From a halophilic archaeon (lineage in GTDB: Archaea; Halobacteriota; Halobacteria; Halobacteriales; Haladaptataceae): DNA of 64,000 nt. The first letter of the stretch is position 1. Each line of letters opens with the position of its first letter. The DNA is taken from the NCBI GenBank assembly GCA_003298465.1, contig QNGA01000004.1, positions 1 to 64,000 on the forward strand, in the 5' to 3' direction. The notes below the pieces were generated by a model, which was given only the letters and a program-made list of their open reading frames with translations, ran no database searches and had not been told where the DNA came from. Below are positions 34,223 through 44,885 of this stretch, in pieces. Both the position numbers and the translations under genes were made by a program.

Positions 34223-34616
34223 ACTGGCCTGTACATGAGATTGTAAAGCTAGTCTTGAATGCCCTCTCCCGGCTCTTTCCTTCGAAATAGTCCGACTAGA
34301 TAGCAGCCTGCTTACTCGATCGTCCGCTCGGAAGGAGAGCAATCTACCTCCGGTACAGGGACGTTTTGCCGACACGTTGTGGTACTAATTGTCGACCCGG
34401 GGGAACTGCAACTCCACTTTCTTTGGATTTGACGAAATGAGTTTGGATATCTCTATTGAGATATTCAATCGGAGAAACGCTCTATAACGTGGTGAATGCA
34501 GGGCGCGAATCCATCACTGACGAGGGTTCATAGATTAATAAGAATATTTCGGATACAACGAACCTTCATCGCCTGGTTAGAAAAACTTAATATGCGAAAG
34601 TGGCAACTGCCGGTAG
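34223..34616 (+). promoter_or_regulatory. AT-rich upstream region and promoter of katG
   Basis: No gene is seen in this interval. The element CTTAATAT (34586-34593) lies 24-31 nt before the katG ATG, as expected for a leaderless mRNA. The run GATATCTCTATTGAGATATTC around 34445-34467 contains the inverted repeat GATATCTC / GAGATATC (roughly), a possible regulatory site. The composition is clearly AT-richer than katG itself. Confidence 0.45.
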
Positions 34617-36794
<2,178 letters not shown>

Positions 36795-36933
36795 TCTCGG
36801 CTGAGAGACCGGGTCGGTGGCCGTGTCCGACGTCGCGATGGCGTGTGGCCACGGTCCCCCAAGGCCTCGCAAACGTGTCCGAAGAAGTGCCGAATGCAGT
36901 GGAGTACGACTGTTTCCTTGGTGACTCGCGCTA

Positions 36934-37227
36934 CTACAGGTGAGTCCCGCTCTGGAGCTTCCTCGGTAGATTGGCGAAGAAGACGCCGGCGAGGACGAGC
37001 ATCAGCCCCGGCACGCCGGCGGCGATTCCGTTCTGGAGAAGAATCGAGAGCGGATGGCCCTTCGGCAGCGCTATCGGTATCGAGACGAGGAACAGCACCA
37101 CGGAGATGGCGCACAGACCCGCTCCGGCGGCGTACAGCCCTCTGACGATCTGATACCTGGACACCGATCGAAGCGACACCCGTCGATGCGTCCCCGATTT
37201 GAGCGACGTCCTGTTGCGGTCAAGCAT
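36934..37227 (-). CDS. Small membrane protein with two transmembrane helices, 97 aa
   Basis: A basic N-terminus of about 30 residues precedes two hydrophobic helices (LYAAGAGLCAISVVLFLVSI and IAAGVPGLMLVLAGVFFAN) and a short basic tail. I do not recognise the family. A TATA-like TAATAGTATC about 25-34 nt upstream of ATG 37227 supports that start. It is convergent with katG and divergent from the cupin gene. Confidence 0.55.
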   Translation of the reverse strand: MLDRNRTSLKSGTHRRVSLRSVSRYQIVRGLYAAGAGLCAISVVLFLVSIPIALPKGHPLSILLQNGIAAGVPGLMLVLAGVFFANLPRKLQSGTHL

Positions 37228-37457
37228 ACCGCACGTCGTCCTCCGGTTCACGTAATAGTATCTGATAGAAGATGATACTTCGACCGGTCTCGACCACGTC
37301 ACCATCCGGAGTCCGGTCCGGACGCCCTCGCCGTCCGAGGTCCTTCTGTCGCGATGCCAGGGTCCTTCCGTCACGATTCCGCGGTCGCCGGACTTTCGGC
37401 GAACGACCGACCGCGTCCGCCGAAACCGTTCTGGGGTCGCCGGGCGAACGTCCGGAC

Positions 37458-37763
37458 ATGAAGCGAACGCAGGCGTCCTCAGACCGTTGGTTCGACGTGG
37501 TGCTGACGAACGACGACGCGCAGGCGGCGGTGATGACGCTCGACCCCGGAGAGTCGACCGGCGGACCGGACAACTACCACGCGGACAGCGACCAGTGGTG
37601 CTACGTCGTCGACGGCGAGGGCCGGGCGACGGTCGACGACCGCGACATCGCCCTCGCGGCGGGCGACCTGATTCTCATCGAGGCGGGCGAGACCCACGAG
37701 ATAGAGTGCACCGGCGAGCGAGCGCTGGAGACGCTGAACCTCTACGTGCCGCCCGAGTACTGA
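37458..37763 (+). CDS. Cupin-domain protein
   Basis: The 101-aa single cupin has the two metal motifs: GGPDNYHADSDQWCYVVDGEG (motif 1, His and Gln positions) and AAGDLILIEAGETHEIECTG (motif 2, GDxxxxxxGxxH). It probably binds a divalent metal, but its substrate is unknown. The ATG at 37458 gives the usual single-domain length; an upstream in-frame extension is Arg-rich and not protein-like. Confidence 0.8.
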   Translation: MKRTQASSDRWFDVVLTNDDAQAAVMTLDPGESTGGPDNYHADSDQWCYVVDGEGRATVDDRDIALAAGDLILIEAGETHEIECTGERALETLNLYVPPEY

Positions 37764-37819
37764 CCGACGGGGACGGCGTGTCCGACCGTCGGGACGTCGG
37801 CTCTCGGGGTCACCCCCCG

Positions 37820-38599
37820 TCAGCGGAGCCGAGCGCCCTCGGACGCGACCCGCGTTCGCTCGTCGAGCACGCCATCGACGCCGACGGCGAACACCGTCTC
37901 GCCGAGCATCGCCATGCTGGCGGCCCCGCCCGCGGCCTCCACCTCGGCGACGGCGTCGCGGACCCGGTCCGTCGGCAGGCCGATCTCCCGGGCGAACTCC
38001 CAGGCGCGGGCGGTGAGATACGGGAGCGACGGGTCGGCGGGCAGGTCGTCGAGCACCGCCCCGCCGACTCGTTCGATGTCGGCCATCAGGTCGGCGTCGC
38101 CGAGCGCGTCGCTGGTCGCCATCCCGCCGAACGAGACGTACTCGACTGGGTCGTCGCGGTCGTGACGCTCGATACCGTCGCCGTAACTCGTCACCAGTCC
38201 GCCCATCGACTGGATGAACACGTCGCCGAGACCGGTGCCCGCTGCGACCTCTGCGCGGTGGGCGGCCTCGACGAGTTCCTCGCGCGCGTGTCCGAGACCG
38301 AACCGCTCGTCGACGGCGAGCGCGGTGGCGAGCGTCGCGGCCCCGCTCGCGCCGAAGCCGCAGCCGACCGGCACCTGAGCGGTGAGGTCGACCCGCGCCG
38401 TCGCGTCGAGTTCCTCTAGTAACAATTCGACCGGTTCGAACGACGTCTCGTCGCCGTCGAGGGTGACGACCCGTCGGTCGGCCGACGCCACCCTGGCGAC
38501 GACGCCGTCCTCGATGGCCACGCTGGCACCCCTCGACTCGTCGCCGGACTCCGCGGGCGCGAAGACGGCGGTTACGCTTCCCGGAGCGAACGCCTCCAT
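37820..38599 (-). CDS. Pantoate kinase (GHMP family)
   Basis: Archaeal pantoate kinase phosphorylates pantoate to 4-phosphopantoate in the archaeal route to coenzyme A, in place of bacterial PanC/PanK. The 259-aa protein begins with EAFAPGSVTAVFAP and has the GHMP phosphate loop QVPVGCGFGASGAATLATA, then EVAAGTGLGDVFIQSMGG. ATG 38599 is used instead of an upstream ATG because the motif then starts at residue 2, as in relatives. Its neighbour phosphopantothenate synthetase is not visible here. Confidence 0.85.
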   Translation of the reverse strand: MEAFAPGSVTAVFAPAESGDESRGASVAIEDGVVARVASADRRVVTLDGDETSFEPVELLLEELDATARVDLTAQVPVGCGFGASGAATLATALAVDERFGLGHAREELVEAAHRAEVAAGTGLGDVFIQSMGGLVTSYGDGIERHDRDDPVEYVSFGGMATSDALGDADLMADIERVGGAVLDDLPADPSLPYLTARAWEFAREIGLPTDRVRDAVAEVEAAGGAASMAMLGETVFAVGVDGVLDERTRVASEGARLR

Positions 38600-38644
38600 G
38601 CGGGAAACCAGGCGGGAGACGACCTTCAATGCTGGGAAGCGGTA

Positions 38645-39020
38645 TCAGTACTCAGCTATGGACGTAGCTGTATCGCGTCCAGCGGGTCGTCCCTGCTTCC
38701 ACTCGACGCCTGACACTACATCTTGTAGGGATGCGAGTCTGCGTTCGACGACGTCGAGCGGATGCGAGTCGATAAACTGGACTGGCTGATGGGCGATAGC
38801 CGTCGAGTCGTCGTTCGCTTGCAGGTGAACCGGGCCGAAATCGCCGTGCGTATCGTCTCGATGCCACCCGACGAGCAGACTGCGGTCTGGCTCGATCCAA
38901 TTGAACCAGTAATACTCGTACGGATCACTCGTTCGCAGTTTGAACTATCTGCTGGTCCTCGTAGGAAACGGATTTGTCGACGCCGAAGACGGGCGCGACC
39001 GACGGCACGCTCGAATACAC
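38645..39020 (-). pseudogene. Frameshifted gene of unknown haloarchaeal family
   Basis: The minus strand holds a 99-codon open stretch (38944-38645) with no start codon and a clearly protein-like sequence: DPYEYYWFNWIEPDRSLLVG, then WHRDDTHGDFGPVHLQ and FIDSHPLDVVERRLASLQDV. A second frame just upstream (from GTG 39020) reads GVDKSVSYEDQQIVQTANE and stops at 38925. Joining them with one base shift near 38930 restores QTAN-DPYEYYW. The gene is therefore broken by a single frameshift, or this is a sequencing error. The family is acidic and halophile-like; I do not know its function. Confidence 0.55.
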
Positions 39021-39087
39021 GAGAGGCCGGGGAGGTGGAGTTGAAAATCAGACCCTTCGTCTGGAGCGGTCTCGTACAGAAATACCC

Positions 39088-39351
39088 CTACCTCGAATCA
39101 TCGCCGGAGTCACCCCTTTCTGCGAGGATATCTTCTGCGACGTCCTTCACGTGTTGCCGGTGGGCTGCCGTGGTCTGGACGCTTTGAGCAGCGTCGAGTT
39201 GGTCGTTGACGACTGCGTTCTGTTGGGGCCCCCACGTCTCAGGGGGCTCGGATTTGATGTATTCGACCCAGCGCTTGATTCCCTCGATGCGCTGCTCGCG
39301 GTTGCGTTCGTGCATCGTGTCGAAGTGTTCACGCGCGTTTGAGTTGCTCAT
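39088..39351 (-). CDS. 87-aa helical protein of a decayed accessory cluster
   Basis: The small hydrophilic helical protein (EHFDTMHERNREQRIEGIKR, then WGPQQNAVVNDQLDAAQSV and HRQHVKDVAEDILAERG) has no membrane segment or catalytic motif. Its start overlaps the end of the nucleotidyltransferase-like fragment by 23 nt, an arrangement typical of two-gene toxin-antitoxin or defence pairs. I cannot name the family; a partner or antitoxin role is inference. Confidence 0.5.
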   Translation of the reverse strand: MSNSNAREHFDTMHERNREQRIEGIKRWVEYIKSEPPETWGPQQNAVVNDQLDAAQSVQTTAAHRQHVKDVAEDILAERGDSGDDSR

Positions 39352-39634
39352 ATTCGTCTTCGACGTCGAGCCGCGTTACCCACTCTTCGAGACGGGGCAC
39401 ACTAAGACTTTCTTTGAAGAGCGTATAGAGGTGAACCGCATCCTCGATGTCCTTCTGCGCGCCGAGGTAGAGCTTGTATGCAATCTGGAGTTCTAACGGC
39501 CCAATCGGAATTACTTCGTCGCCGATACGGGCCGTACTCGCGTTTTCGAGGGACGCGCGGTCAAACTCGTCGCGTGCGAACTTCACTTCGAGATGCGGTG
39601 TGACCTGGTCCACAGGGGCGACCCAGATGTTCAT
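39329..39634 (-). pseudogene. C-terminal fragment of a nucleotidyltransferase-like (AbiEii-type) protein
   Basis: The 101-aa frame reads IPIGPLELQIAYKLYLGAQK followed by DIEDAVHLYTLFKE, the C-terminal pattern (a Lys before the KDxEDA helix) seen in AbiEii-like nucleotidyltransferases. The N-terminal GSxxxxxDxD catalytic part is missing, an in-frame TGA precedes the ATG, and only 37 bp separate it from the next gene, so the 5' half seems deleted. A stand-alone short protein cannot be ruled out. Confidence 0.4.
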
Positions 39635-39671
39635 AACGGCGATTCAGCATCCCCATCCGACAACAGCCCCG

Positions 39672-40145
39672 TCACAGGACGAGGGAGTCGTCGTTCCCCC
39701 GACCCGGATTGCCGTCCCCCTCGCCGTTGCCGAGACCCTCGTCGTCGTTCTCGTCATCGCTTTCGTCGTCGTTCTCCCCTTCGTCTTCGTCCTCACCCTC
39801 GCCGTCGTTCTCGTCGTTACCCTCGGAGTCGCCGTCTTCGCCCTCGCTCTCCCCCTCTTCGTCCCCGTCGCCCGCCTCGCCTTCCTCGCCACCCCCTTCG
39901 TCTTCGCCGGCGTTAGCGTCGTCTCCTCCGTCGTCCGGACTCGCAGATTCGGCGGTCGACCGCCCCGTGTCACTGTCTTCGGAGTCAGTCGCGCCGCCGT
40001 CCTCCGGGACGACCGTGGTCGAGAGCCGGTCGGACGACGGCGTCGTCGATCTGACGCCGGTGTCGAACACGCCGGCGATAGTCGACATGCCGAGGAGAAA
40101 GAACACGATCCCGACGACGACCAGCGTTCGCTGCAACTGCTCCAT
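39672..40145 (-). CDS. Membrane-anchored very acidic low-complexity protein
   Basis: The 157-aa protein has one N-terminal membrane helix (TLVVVGIVFFLLGMSTIAGV), then about 120 residues made almost only of Asp, Glu, Gly, Ser and Asn. The acidic tail should be outside the cell and disordered at high salt. No family can be assigned from such composition. The reverse strand is correspondingly rich in TCC/TCG codons and produces long false frames. Confidence 0.55.
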   Translation of the reverse strand: MEQLQRTLVVVGIVFFLLGMSTIAGVFDTGVRSTTPSSDRLSTTVVPEDGGATDSEDSDTGRSTAESASPDDGGDDANAGEDEGGGEEGEAGDGDEEGESEGEDGDSEGNDENDGEGEDEDEGENDDESDDENDDEGLGNGEGDGNPGRGNDDSLVL

Positions 40146-40224
40146 TGCAGCCGTCAGTTCATCCGGTGGGACCTTAATTAGTAAGCGATTAAACCGCGAG
40201 ACGAACCCCGCTCGACGGTACAGG

Positions 40225-40569
40225 TCAGGTCTGACTGGAGTCGAACTCCAGGGTCACGTCGAGCAACTGCTCGAAGACGTCGGGAAACTCCGTCGTCTCG
40301 ACGCGCTCCTCGTCCTCGTCGTACCGTACCAGCCCCGCGGCGGACAGTTTCGGGACGTCGGTGTGGTGGAGGTCGGTGTAGATTCGGACGTGGCTCTCGG
40401 CGGGGAGCGGCTCCGACCGGTCCGCGTTCATCCAGCCGGCGACGTTGTCCGCCAGCCGCGTGACCGTCGCCGTCTCGTGGCGGCGGAGGTGATAGAGCGC
40501 GTACCGACGGCGAGGCTCGGCGAGTATTTCGAGGAGAATGCGCAACGAGTCGGGAGCCGTATCGGCCAT
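40225..40569 (-). CDS. Winged-helix protein of the DUF7344 type
   Basis: The 114-aa protein is one HTH domain of the haloarchaeal DUF7344 group: an N-terminal helix LRILLEILAEPRRRYALYHL, a helix ATVTRLADNVAGWM, and the typical HVRIYTDLHHTDVPKLSAAGLVRYDEDE. The domain probably regulates transcription. It is a single gene with its own upstream region, divergent from the next HTH gene. Confidence 0.8.
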   Translation of the reverse strand: MADTAPDSLRILLEILAEPRRRYALYHLRRHETATVTRLADNVAGWMNADRSEPLPAESHVRIYTDLHHTDVPKLSAAGLVRYDEDEERVETTEFPDVFEQLLDVTLEFDSSQT

Positions 40570-40766
40570 CGTAGGGGACTGCGAGAGCGTTGGAATTCTG
40601 CTGTCTTAAAACGACTGATTGGCGGCTGCGAGCCGCTTCCCGTCTCTCCGCCGACCGGCGCGACCCTCGGCCGTGGCGTCGAGAACGCGCCAGACCCTGG
40701 CGATTCCGGCGACGTCCGAACCGGTCGGTCGGGGTCCCGGTAGCGTCGGGGACGCCGAAGGCGAGG

Positions 40767-40773
40767 TTTATAT
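40767..40773 (+). promoter_or_regulatory. TATA box of the membrane-tethered HTH gene
   Basis: TTTATAT lies 23-29 nt upstream of ATG 40796, decides that start over longer in-frame options, and predicts a leaderless message. Confidence 0.6.
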
Positions 40774-40795
40774 CCTCCGTCCGGTATGTTCGGGT

Positions 40796-41665
40796 ATGGT
40801 CGACTTTCTGCCCTCCAGCGTCGACCCGGGGGACGCGGCGGACCGCGACCCGCGGGTGGTCGGCGTCGACAGCGAGGACGCCGACGACCTGATGGCTGCG
40901 CTGTCCTCGGACACCAGCCGCGAGGTCCTCGCCGCGCTGTACGAGGAGCCGGCGTCGCCCGCCGCACTCGCCGACCGCGTCGACACCTCGCTCCAGAACG
41001 TCCAGTATCACCTCGGGAAACTGGAGGACGGCGACCTCGTCGAGGTCGTCGACACGGTGTACTCCGAGAAGGGCCGCGAGATGGACGTGTACGGTCCGGC
41101 GGCGGAGCCGCTGGTCCTGTTCGCCGGCAACGAGGAGCGGACGGTCGGCCTCCGGTCCGCGCTGACGAACCTCCTCGGCGGCGTCGGCGTGCTCGGCCTC
41201 GCCAGCCTCGTCGTCCAGCGCCTCTCGACGGGCGAGCTGCTCCCGTTCGGCGCGACGTCGAATGCGGGCGGTGACGGCGCGCCGGTCGACTACGACGGGG
41301 GCTCGAACGCGGCCGACGGCGGCGCGAACTCGACGACCGAATCTCCCAGTACCGGGTTCGGCGCCAACGACTCGGGCGGAACGGAGGTGAGCACGACGGT
41401 CGACTCGTCTCGACCGAGCGAGACCGTCACCGCGACCGCCGACACCGCTGAGAGCGCGACGTCGGCGGCGTCGACCACGACGGCCGAGCAGGTCCGGACG
41501 ACCGCCGACGCGGCGTCGACCGCGGCGACCGAGGTCACCCGGACGACCACGGAGGCCGTCACGGCGGTCGGTTCGGACGGAGCGGCTACCGTCGCGGGGC
41601 TGCCGCCCGGCCTGGTCTTCTTCGCCGGGGGTGCGCTGGTGCTCCTCCTCGGGTTCGCGGTCTAG
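40796..41665 (+). CDS. ArsR-type HTH protein tethered to the membrane
   Basis: The 289-aa protein has an N-terminal winged helix (DDLMAALSSDTSREVLAALY, then ALADRVDTSLQNVQYHLGKL), a hydrophobic segment around residues 120-140 (LLGGVGVLGLASLVVQRL), a Thr/Ser/Ala-rich stalk of about 110 residues, and a C-terminal membrane helix (LPPGLVFFAGGALVLLLGFAV). This suggests a regulator whose DNA-binding domain is inside the cell while the Thr-rich part may be outside, a one-component sensor layout. The ligand is unknown. Confidence 0.75.
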   Translation: MVDFLPSSVDPGDAADRDPRVVGVDSEDADDLMAALSSDTSREVLAALYEEPASPAALADRVDTSLQNVQYHLGKLEDGDLVEVVDTVYSEKGREMDVYGPAAEPLVLFAGNEERTVGLRSALTNLLGGVGVLGLASLVVQRLSTGELLPFGATSNAGGDGAPVDYDGGSNAADGGANSTTESPSTGFGANDSGGTEVSTTVDSSRPSETVTATADTAESATSAASTTTAEQVRTTADAASTAATEVTRTTTEAVTAVGSDGAATVAGLPPGLVFFAGGALVLLLGFAV

Positions 41666-41722
41666 TACGCCCGGGCGCGGCCCGGACAGGTCTAAGGTCC
41701 GGGCGGTCGAACCTCGACGGGA

Positions 41723-42007
41723 ATGGAGCCCGGACGACTCCACGCGCTCGGGACGGCCTCGCTCGCGGCCGGAACGACGCTGCTCGTCCTCTCGCTGCCG
41801 GTCATCGTCGCCAGCGTCGCGGGAATCGCCGACGGCGCGCCGACCGCCGACATCGCGATTCGGACGCTGACGAGCGTGCTGTCGACCGAGTACGCCGGGC
41901 TGGACGGAGCGAAGCGACTGCTGTACCTGGGCGTCGTCGGCGTCGGCGTCTCGCTGTGGCTGCTCGGGGCGGGACTCCTGTTGCAGGGTCGGGCCGAACG
42001 CCGGTGA
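41723..42007 (+). CDS. Small membrane protein with two transmembrane helices, 94 aa
   Basis: Two hydrophobic helices (TASLAAGTTLLVLSLPVIVA and LLYLGVVGVGVSLWLLGAGL) flank a short polar loop (SVLSTEYAGLDGAKR). The C-terminus is basic. No family is recognised. It starts 57 bp after the HTH membrane protein on the same strand and may be its partner or simply share the transcript. Confidence 0.6.
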   Translation: MEPGRLHALGTASLAAGTTLLVLSLPVIVASVAGIADGAPTADIAIRTLTSVLSTEYAGLDGAKRLLYLGVVGVGVSLWLLGAGLLLQGRAERR

Positions 42008-42155
42008 GCGATAGCGGAGAGCGGGGGGGCGTGGCGTGCGCTCCGACCGGCGGTCGAGGGATGACTGATTCTGCGGTGGCGTCGCCGGTTCGCACGCCAC
42101 GTGCCCGACGAGCGCCCGAACCGTGAAAAGCGTCGCTAATTGCGGTACGTAGGTC

Positions 42156-43409
42156 TCAATAGGGCTCCTCAGACTCCGCGACGTCCACCGGCAACGCGTC
42201 CAGTCGCGGTTCGACCCGCGGCGTCTCGCCCACGACGTCGGTGACGATGTCGGGCCACTTGCTTCCGGGACCGGTCGCGACGGCGACCACCGTCTCGTCC
42301 GGGGCGACGACGCCGTCGGCGACCGCCTGCGGGACGGCCGCCGCTGAGAGCGCCCCGGCGGGTTCGACGAAGACCCCGTCGCGGCCACAGCGTTCGAGCG
42401 CCCGCTCGACGCCGGACTGTTCGACGGCGTACGCCGCCCCGCCCGAGGCGCGAACGGCGTCCAGCGCGTGGGTCCCCGACCACGGCCCCTTCGTGGAGAC
42501 GCTGATGGGCATCGGACCGTCGTCCCGGCCGACCGTCTCCGCGCCGGACTCGTAGGCTCGCGTCAGCGGCGCGCGCTCGGCCGTCTCGCCCGCGACCATC
42601 GCCGGCAGACCGTCTACGACGCCGGCCTCGCGGAGTTCGCGGAAGCCCTTCCAGATGCCGTAGAGGCCGTCGCCCGACCCGACCGGCACCGCGACGGCGT
42701 CCGGAACGCCGTGGCGTTCGACGACTTCGAACGCGATGGTCTTGTACGCCTCGTAGACGTACGGCTGGGCGGCGTAGGCGTCCGCGACCTGGTAGGTCGG
42801 GAACCAGCCGCGGTCGGCGAGGGCGGCCAGCAGGTCGAGGCGGCGGTCCTCGGTCAGCGTCACCGCTTCGGCCCCGTGAGCGCGAATCTGGGCGAGGTGG
42901 GGGCGGTCGCTCTCGTCGGCGACGAGCACGAGCGTCTCCTCGACGCCCGCGGCGCTGGCGTAGGCGGCGACGCTCGCGCCGTGATTGCCCGTGCTCGAAC
43001 AGGCGATGCGGTCGTGGCCGAGCGCGGCGACGTGCGAGACCACGACCGCGTTCAGGCGGTCCTTCCACGACCACGTCGGGGCGACCGTCTCGTTCTTCAG
43101 GAGGACGGTCGGTCCGGACGCCCCGTCGGCGGCCGCCGAGCAGCGCTCGCCCTCGACCAGCGGCGTCCACCCCTCGCCGAGCGTGAGCGGTTCGAACGCG
43201 GCGTCTCCGGGCGCGTCGGTCGGCAACCAGTCGCCGTACCGCCAGACGTCGTATCGGTCGGCGTCGGTCGGCAGGTCGGCCGGCGAACCGACGTCGGTCG
43301 GCGGGTCGAGCGCGACTTCGAGGCGACCGTCGCAGGCGGGACATCCCGGCGGCCGTCGGGCCGGCGAGACGCGCTCGCCGCAGTTCCGGCAGACGAACTC
43401 GTGGTCCAT
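42156..43409 (-). CDS. thrC: Threonine synthase-like PLP enzyme
   Basis: The 417-aa protein starts with a zinc-ribbon-like segment (CRNCGERVSPARRPPGCPAC), then the PLP fold. The PLP lysine lies in TWSWKDRLNAVVV, and the phosphate loop of the cofactor reads GSGDG in PVGSGDGLYGIWKGF. Threonine synthase converts O-phosphohomoserine to threonine, and the zinc-ribbon-headed form is common in archaea. Related lyases cannot be excluded. A TATA-like GACTTTTCGG lies about 27 nt upstream. Confidence 0.85.
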   Translation of the reverse strand: MDHEFVCRNCGERVSPARRPPGCPACDGRLEVALDPPTDVGSPADLPTDADRYDVWRYGDWLPTDAPGDAAFEPLTLGEGWTPLVEGERCSAAADGASGPTVLLKNETVAPTWSWKDRLNAVVVSHVAALGHDRIACSSTGNHGASVAAYASAAGVEETLVLVADESDRPHLAQIRAHGAEAVTLTEDRRLDLLAALADRGWFPTYQVADAYAAQPYVYEAYKTIAFEVVERHGVPDAVAVPVGSGDGLYGIWKGFRELREAGVVDGLPAMVAGETAERAPLTRAYESGAETVGRDDGPMPISVSTKGPWSGTHALDAVRASGGAAYAVEQSGVERALERCGRDGVFVEPAGALSAAAVPQAVADGVVAPDETVVAVATGPGSKWPDIVTDVVGETPRVEPRLDALPVDVAESEEPY

Positions 43410-43520
43410 GCTATCCGATTCGTCGGATCACCGAAAAGTCGTTGGGGAACCGGCCCGAACCGCTGGAATCCGGGGAGTAGGCCCCGAAGGATTTTACGCG
43501 GCCTGGTCGTCGGTCGGCCC

Positions 43521-43850
43521 ATGGACGCCATCGAGCAGTTCGAGGACCTCGTCGAACGGCTTCGCCAGAGCGCGACCGTCGAGACGGTGTACGGCGAGCG
43601 GATAGAGCGAGAGGGGAAGACGGTCGTCCCCGTGGCGACCGTGGGCTACGGCTTCGGCGGGGGCTGGGAGGCGGAGGAGGACGAGACCGGCGGCGGCCTG
43701 GGCGGTGGCGTCAGGGCGACGCCCGTCGGGGCGCTCGAGGTCACCGACGAGGAGACGCGGTTCGTCCGGTTCGACGAGGGCTCGCGCGCCGGGGCCGGAC
43801 TCGTCCTGTTCGCCGGCCTCGTCCTGGGATTCCTCCTCGGCCGTCGGTGA
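43521..43850 (+). CDS. GerW (YtfJ)-family protein
   Basis: The 109-aa protein has the GerW/YtfJ core: VYGERIEREGKTVVPVATVG, a glycine-rich loop GYGFGGGWEAEEDETGGG, and ATPVGALEV. It ends with a membrane helix (GLVLFAGLVLGFLLGRR). GerW is needed for spore germination in bacteria, whereas in archaea its role is unknown. TATA-like ATTTTACG about 27 nt upstream supports ATG 43521. Confidence 0.8.
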   Translation: MDAIEQFEDLVERLRQSATVETVYGERIEREGKTVVPVATVGYGFGGGWEAEEDETGGGLGGGVRATPVGALEVTDEETRFVRFDEGSRAGAGLVLFAGLVLGFLLGRR

Positions 43851-43931
43851 CAGCCGTCCCGACTTTCTCGCGCTCCAACGATTTATGCGCCCCCGCGTCG
43901 TAAGGGTACGGAAGCGTCGGGCGATCCACGA

Positions 43932-44885
43932 ATGGTCACCGAACGGCAACTCTCCACCAGCAAGACGATTCACCGGCGGACGGGGCGGACGTTCTACGTA
44001 GCCACGCGCCTGCTGCCGGAGCGAGTTCGCCACCCGACGTACGTGCTCTACGGGTTCTTCCGGGTCTGCGACGACGTGGTCGACCACCCGGGCGAGGCGA
44101 CGCCGACCGAACAGCGCGAGCGCCTCGACGCGTTGCGGGCGCAGGCGCTGGGTAAGGAGACGCCGGACGGCCCGGTGCTGGCGGCGTTCCGGGAGGTGGC
44201 CGACCGGCACGGCATCGCCGACGCGGAAGTCGAGGCGTTCATAGCGGCGATGGCGACCGACGTCGACAAGCGCCGGTACGCCGATTACGCCGAACTCGAG
44301 GCGTACATGGACGGGTCGGCCGCCGCCGTCGGCCGGATGATGCTCGCGGTGATGGGCGGCGACGACCCCGAGCGCGCCCGGCCGCACGCGACGGCGCTGG
44401 GTGAGGCGTTCCAGCTCACGAACTTCCTGCGGGACGTCCGCGAGGACGTCGTCGACCGCGACCGCATCTACCTGCCCGCGACCACCCTCGAACGCCACGG
44501 GGTCACCCACGACCAGATAATACGGTTGGAGTTCTCGGAGGGGTTCGCGGCGGCGATGCGCGAGGAACTGCGGCGGACGGAGACGCTGTACCGCGAGGGC
44601 GTCGCCGGCATCCGATACCTCCCCGATGACTGCCAGTTCGCCGTCCTGCTCGCCGCCGTCCTCTACGCCGAGCACCACCGACTGATTCGGGCGGTGGACT
44701 ACGACGTGCTGTCGACGACGCCCGAACTGGGGACGGTCCGGAAGCTACGGCTGGTCGCCCGGACGTGGTGGGAGTGGCGGCGGACCCGCGACCCCGAGAC
44801 GGTGTTCCGGCGCGTCAGCGCCGTCGGCGAGGGCGACCGCGTACCCGCCGGCGCGGGAACGCCGGCACCGACGCGGTCGGACTAG
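43932..44885 (+). CDS. crtB: Phytoene synthase
   Basis: CrtB joins two geranylgeranyl diphosphates head to head to make phytoene, the first carotenoid step. Both Asp-rich motifs are visible: CDDVVDHPG and RDVREDVVDRDRIYLP, with TNFLRDVRED just before. The 317-aa length is usual. TATA-like GATTTATGCG around 43878 predicts a short leader. Its TAG overlaps that of the convergent cruF gene in CTAG (44882-44885). Confidence 0.95.
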   Translation: MVTERQLSTSKTIHRRTGRTFYVATRLLPERVRHPTYVLYGFFRVCDDVVDHPGEATPTEQRERLDALRAQALGKETPDGPVLAAFREVADRHGIADAEVEAFIAAMATDVDKRRYADYAELEAYMDGSAAAVGRMMLAVMGGDDPERARPHATALGEAFQLTNFLRDVREDVVDRDRIYLPATTLERHGVTHDQIIRLEFSEGFAAAMREELRRTETLYREGVAGIRYLPDDCQFAVLLAAVLYAEHHRLIRAVDYDVLSTTPELGTVRKLRLVARTWWEWRRTRDPETVFRRVSAVGEGDRVPAGAGTPAPTRSD

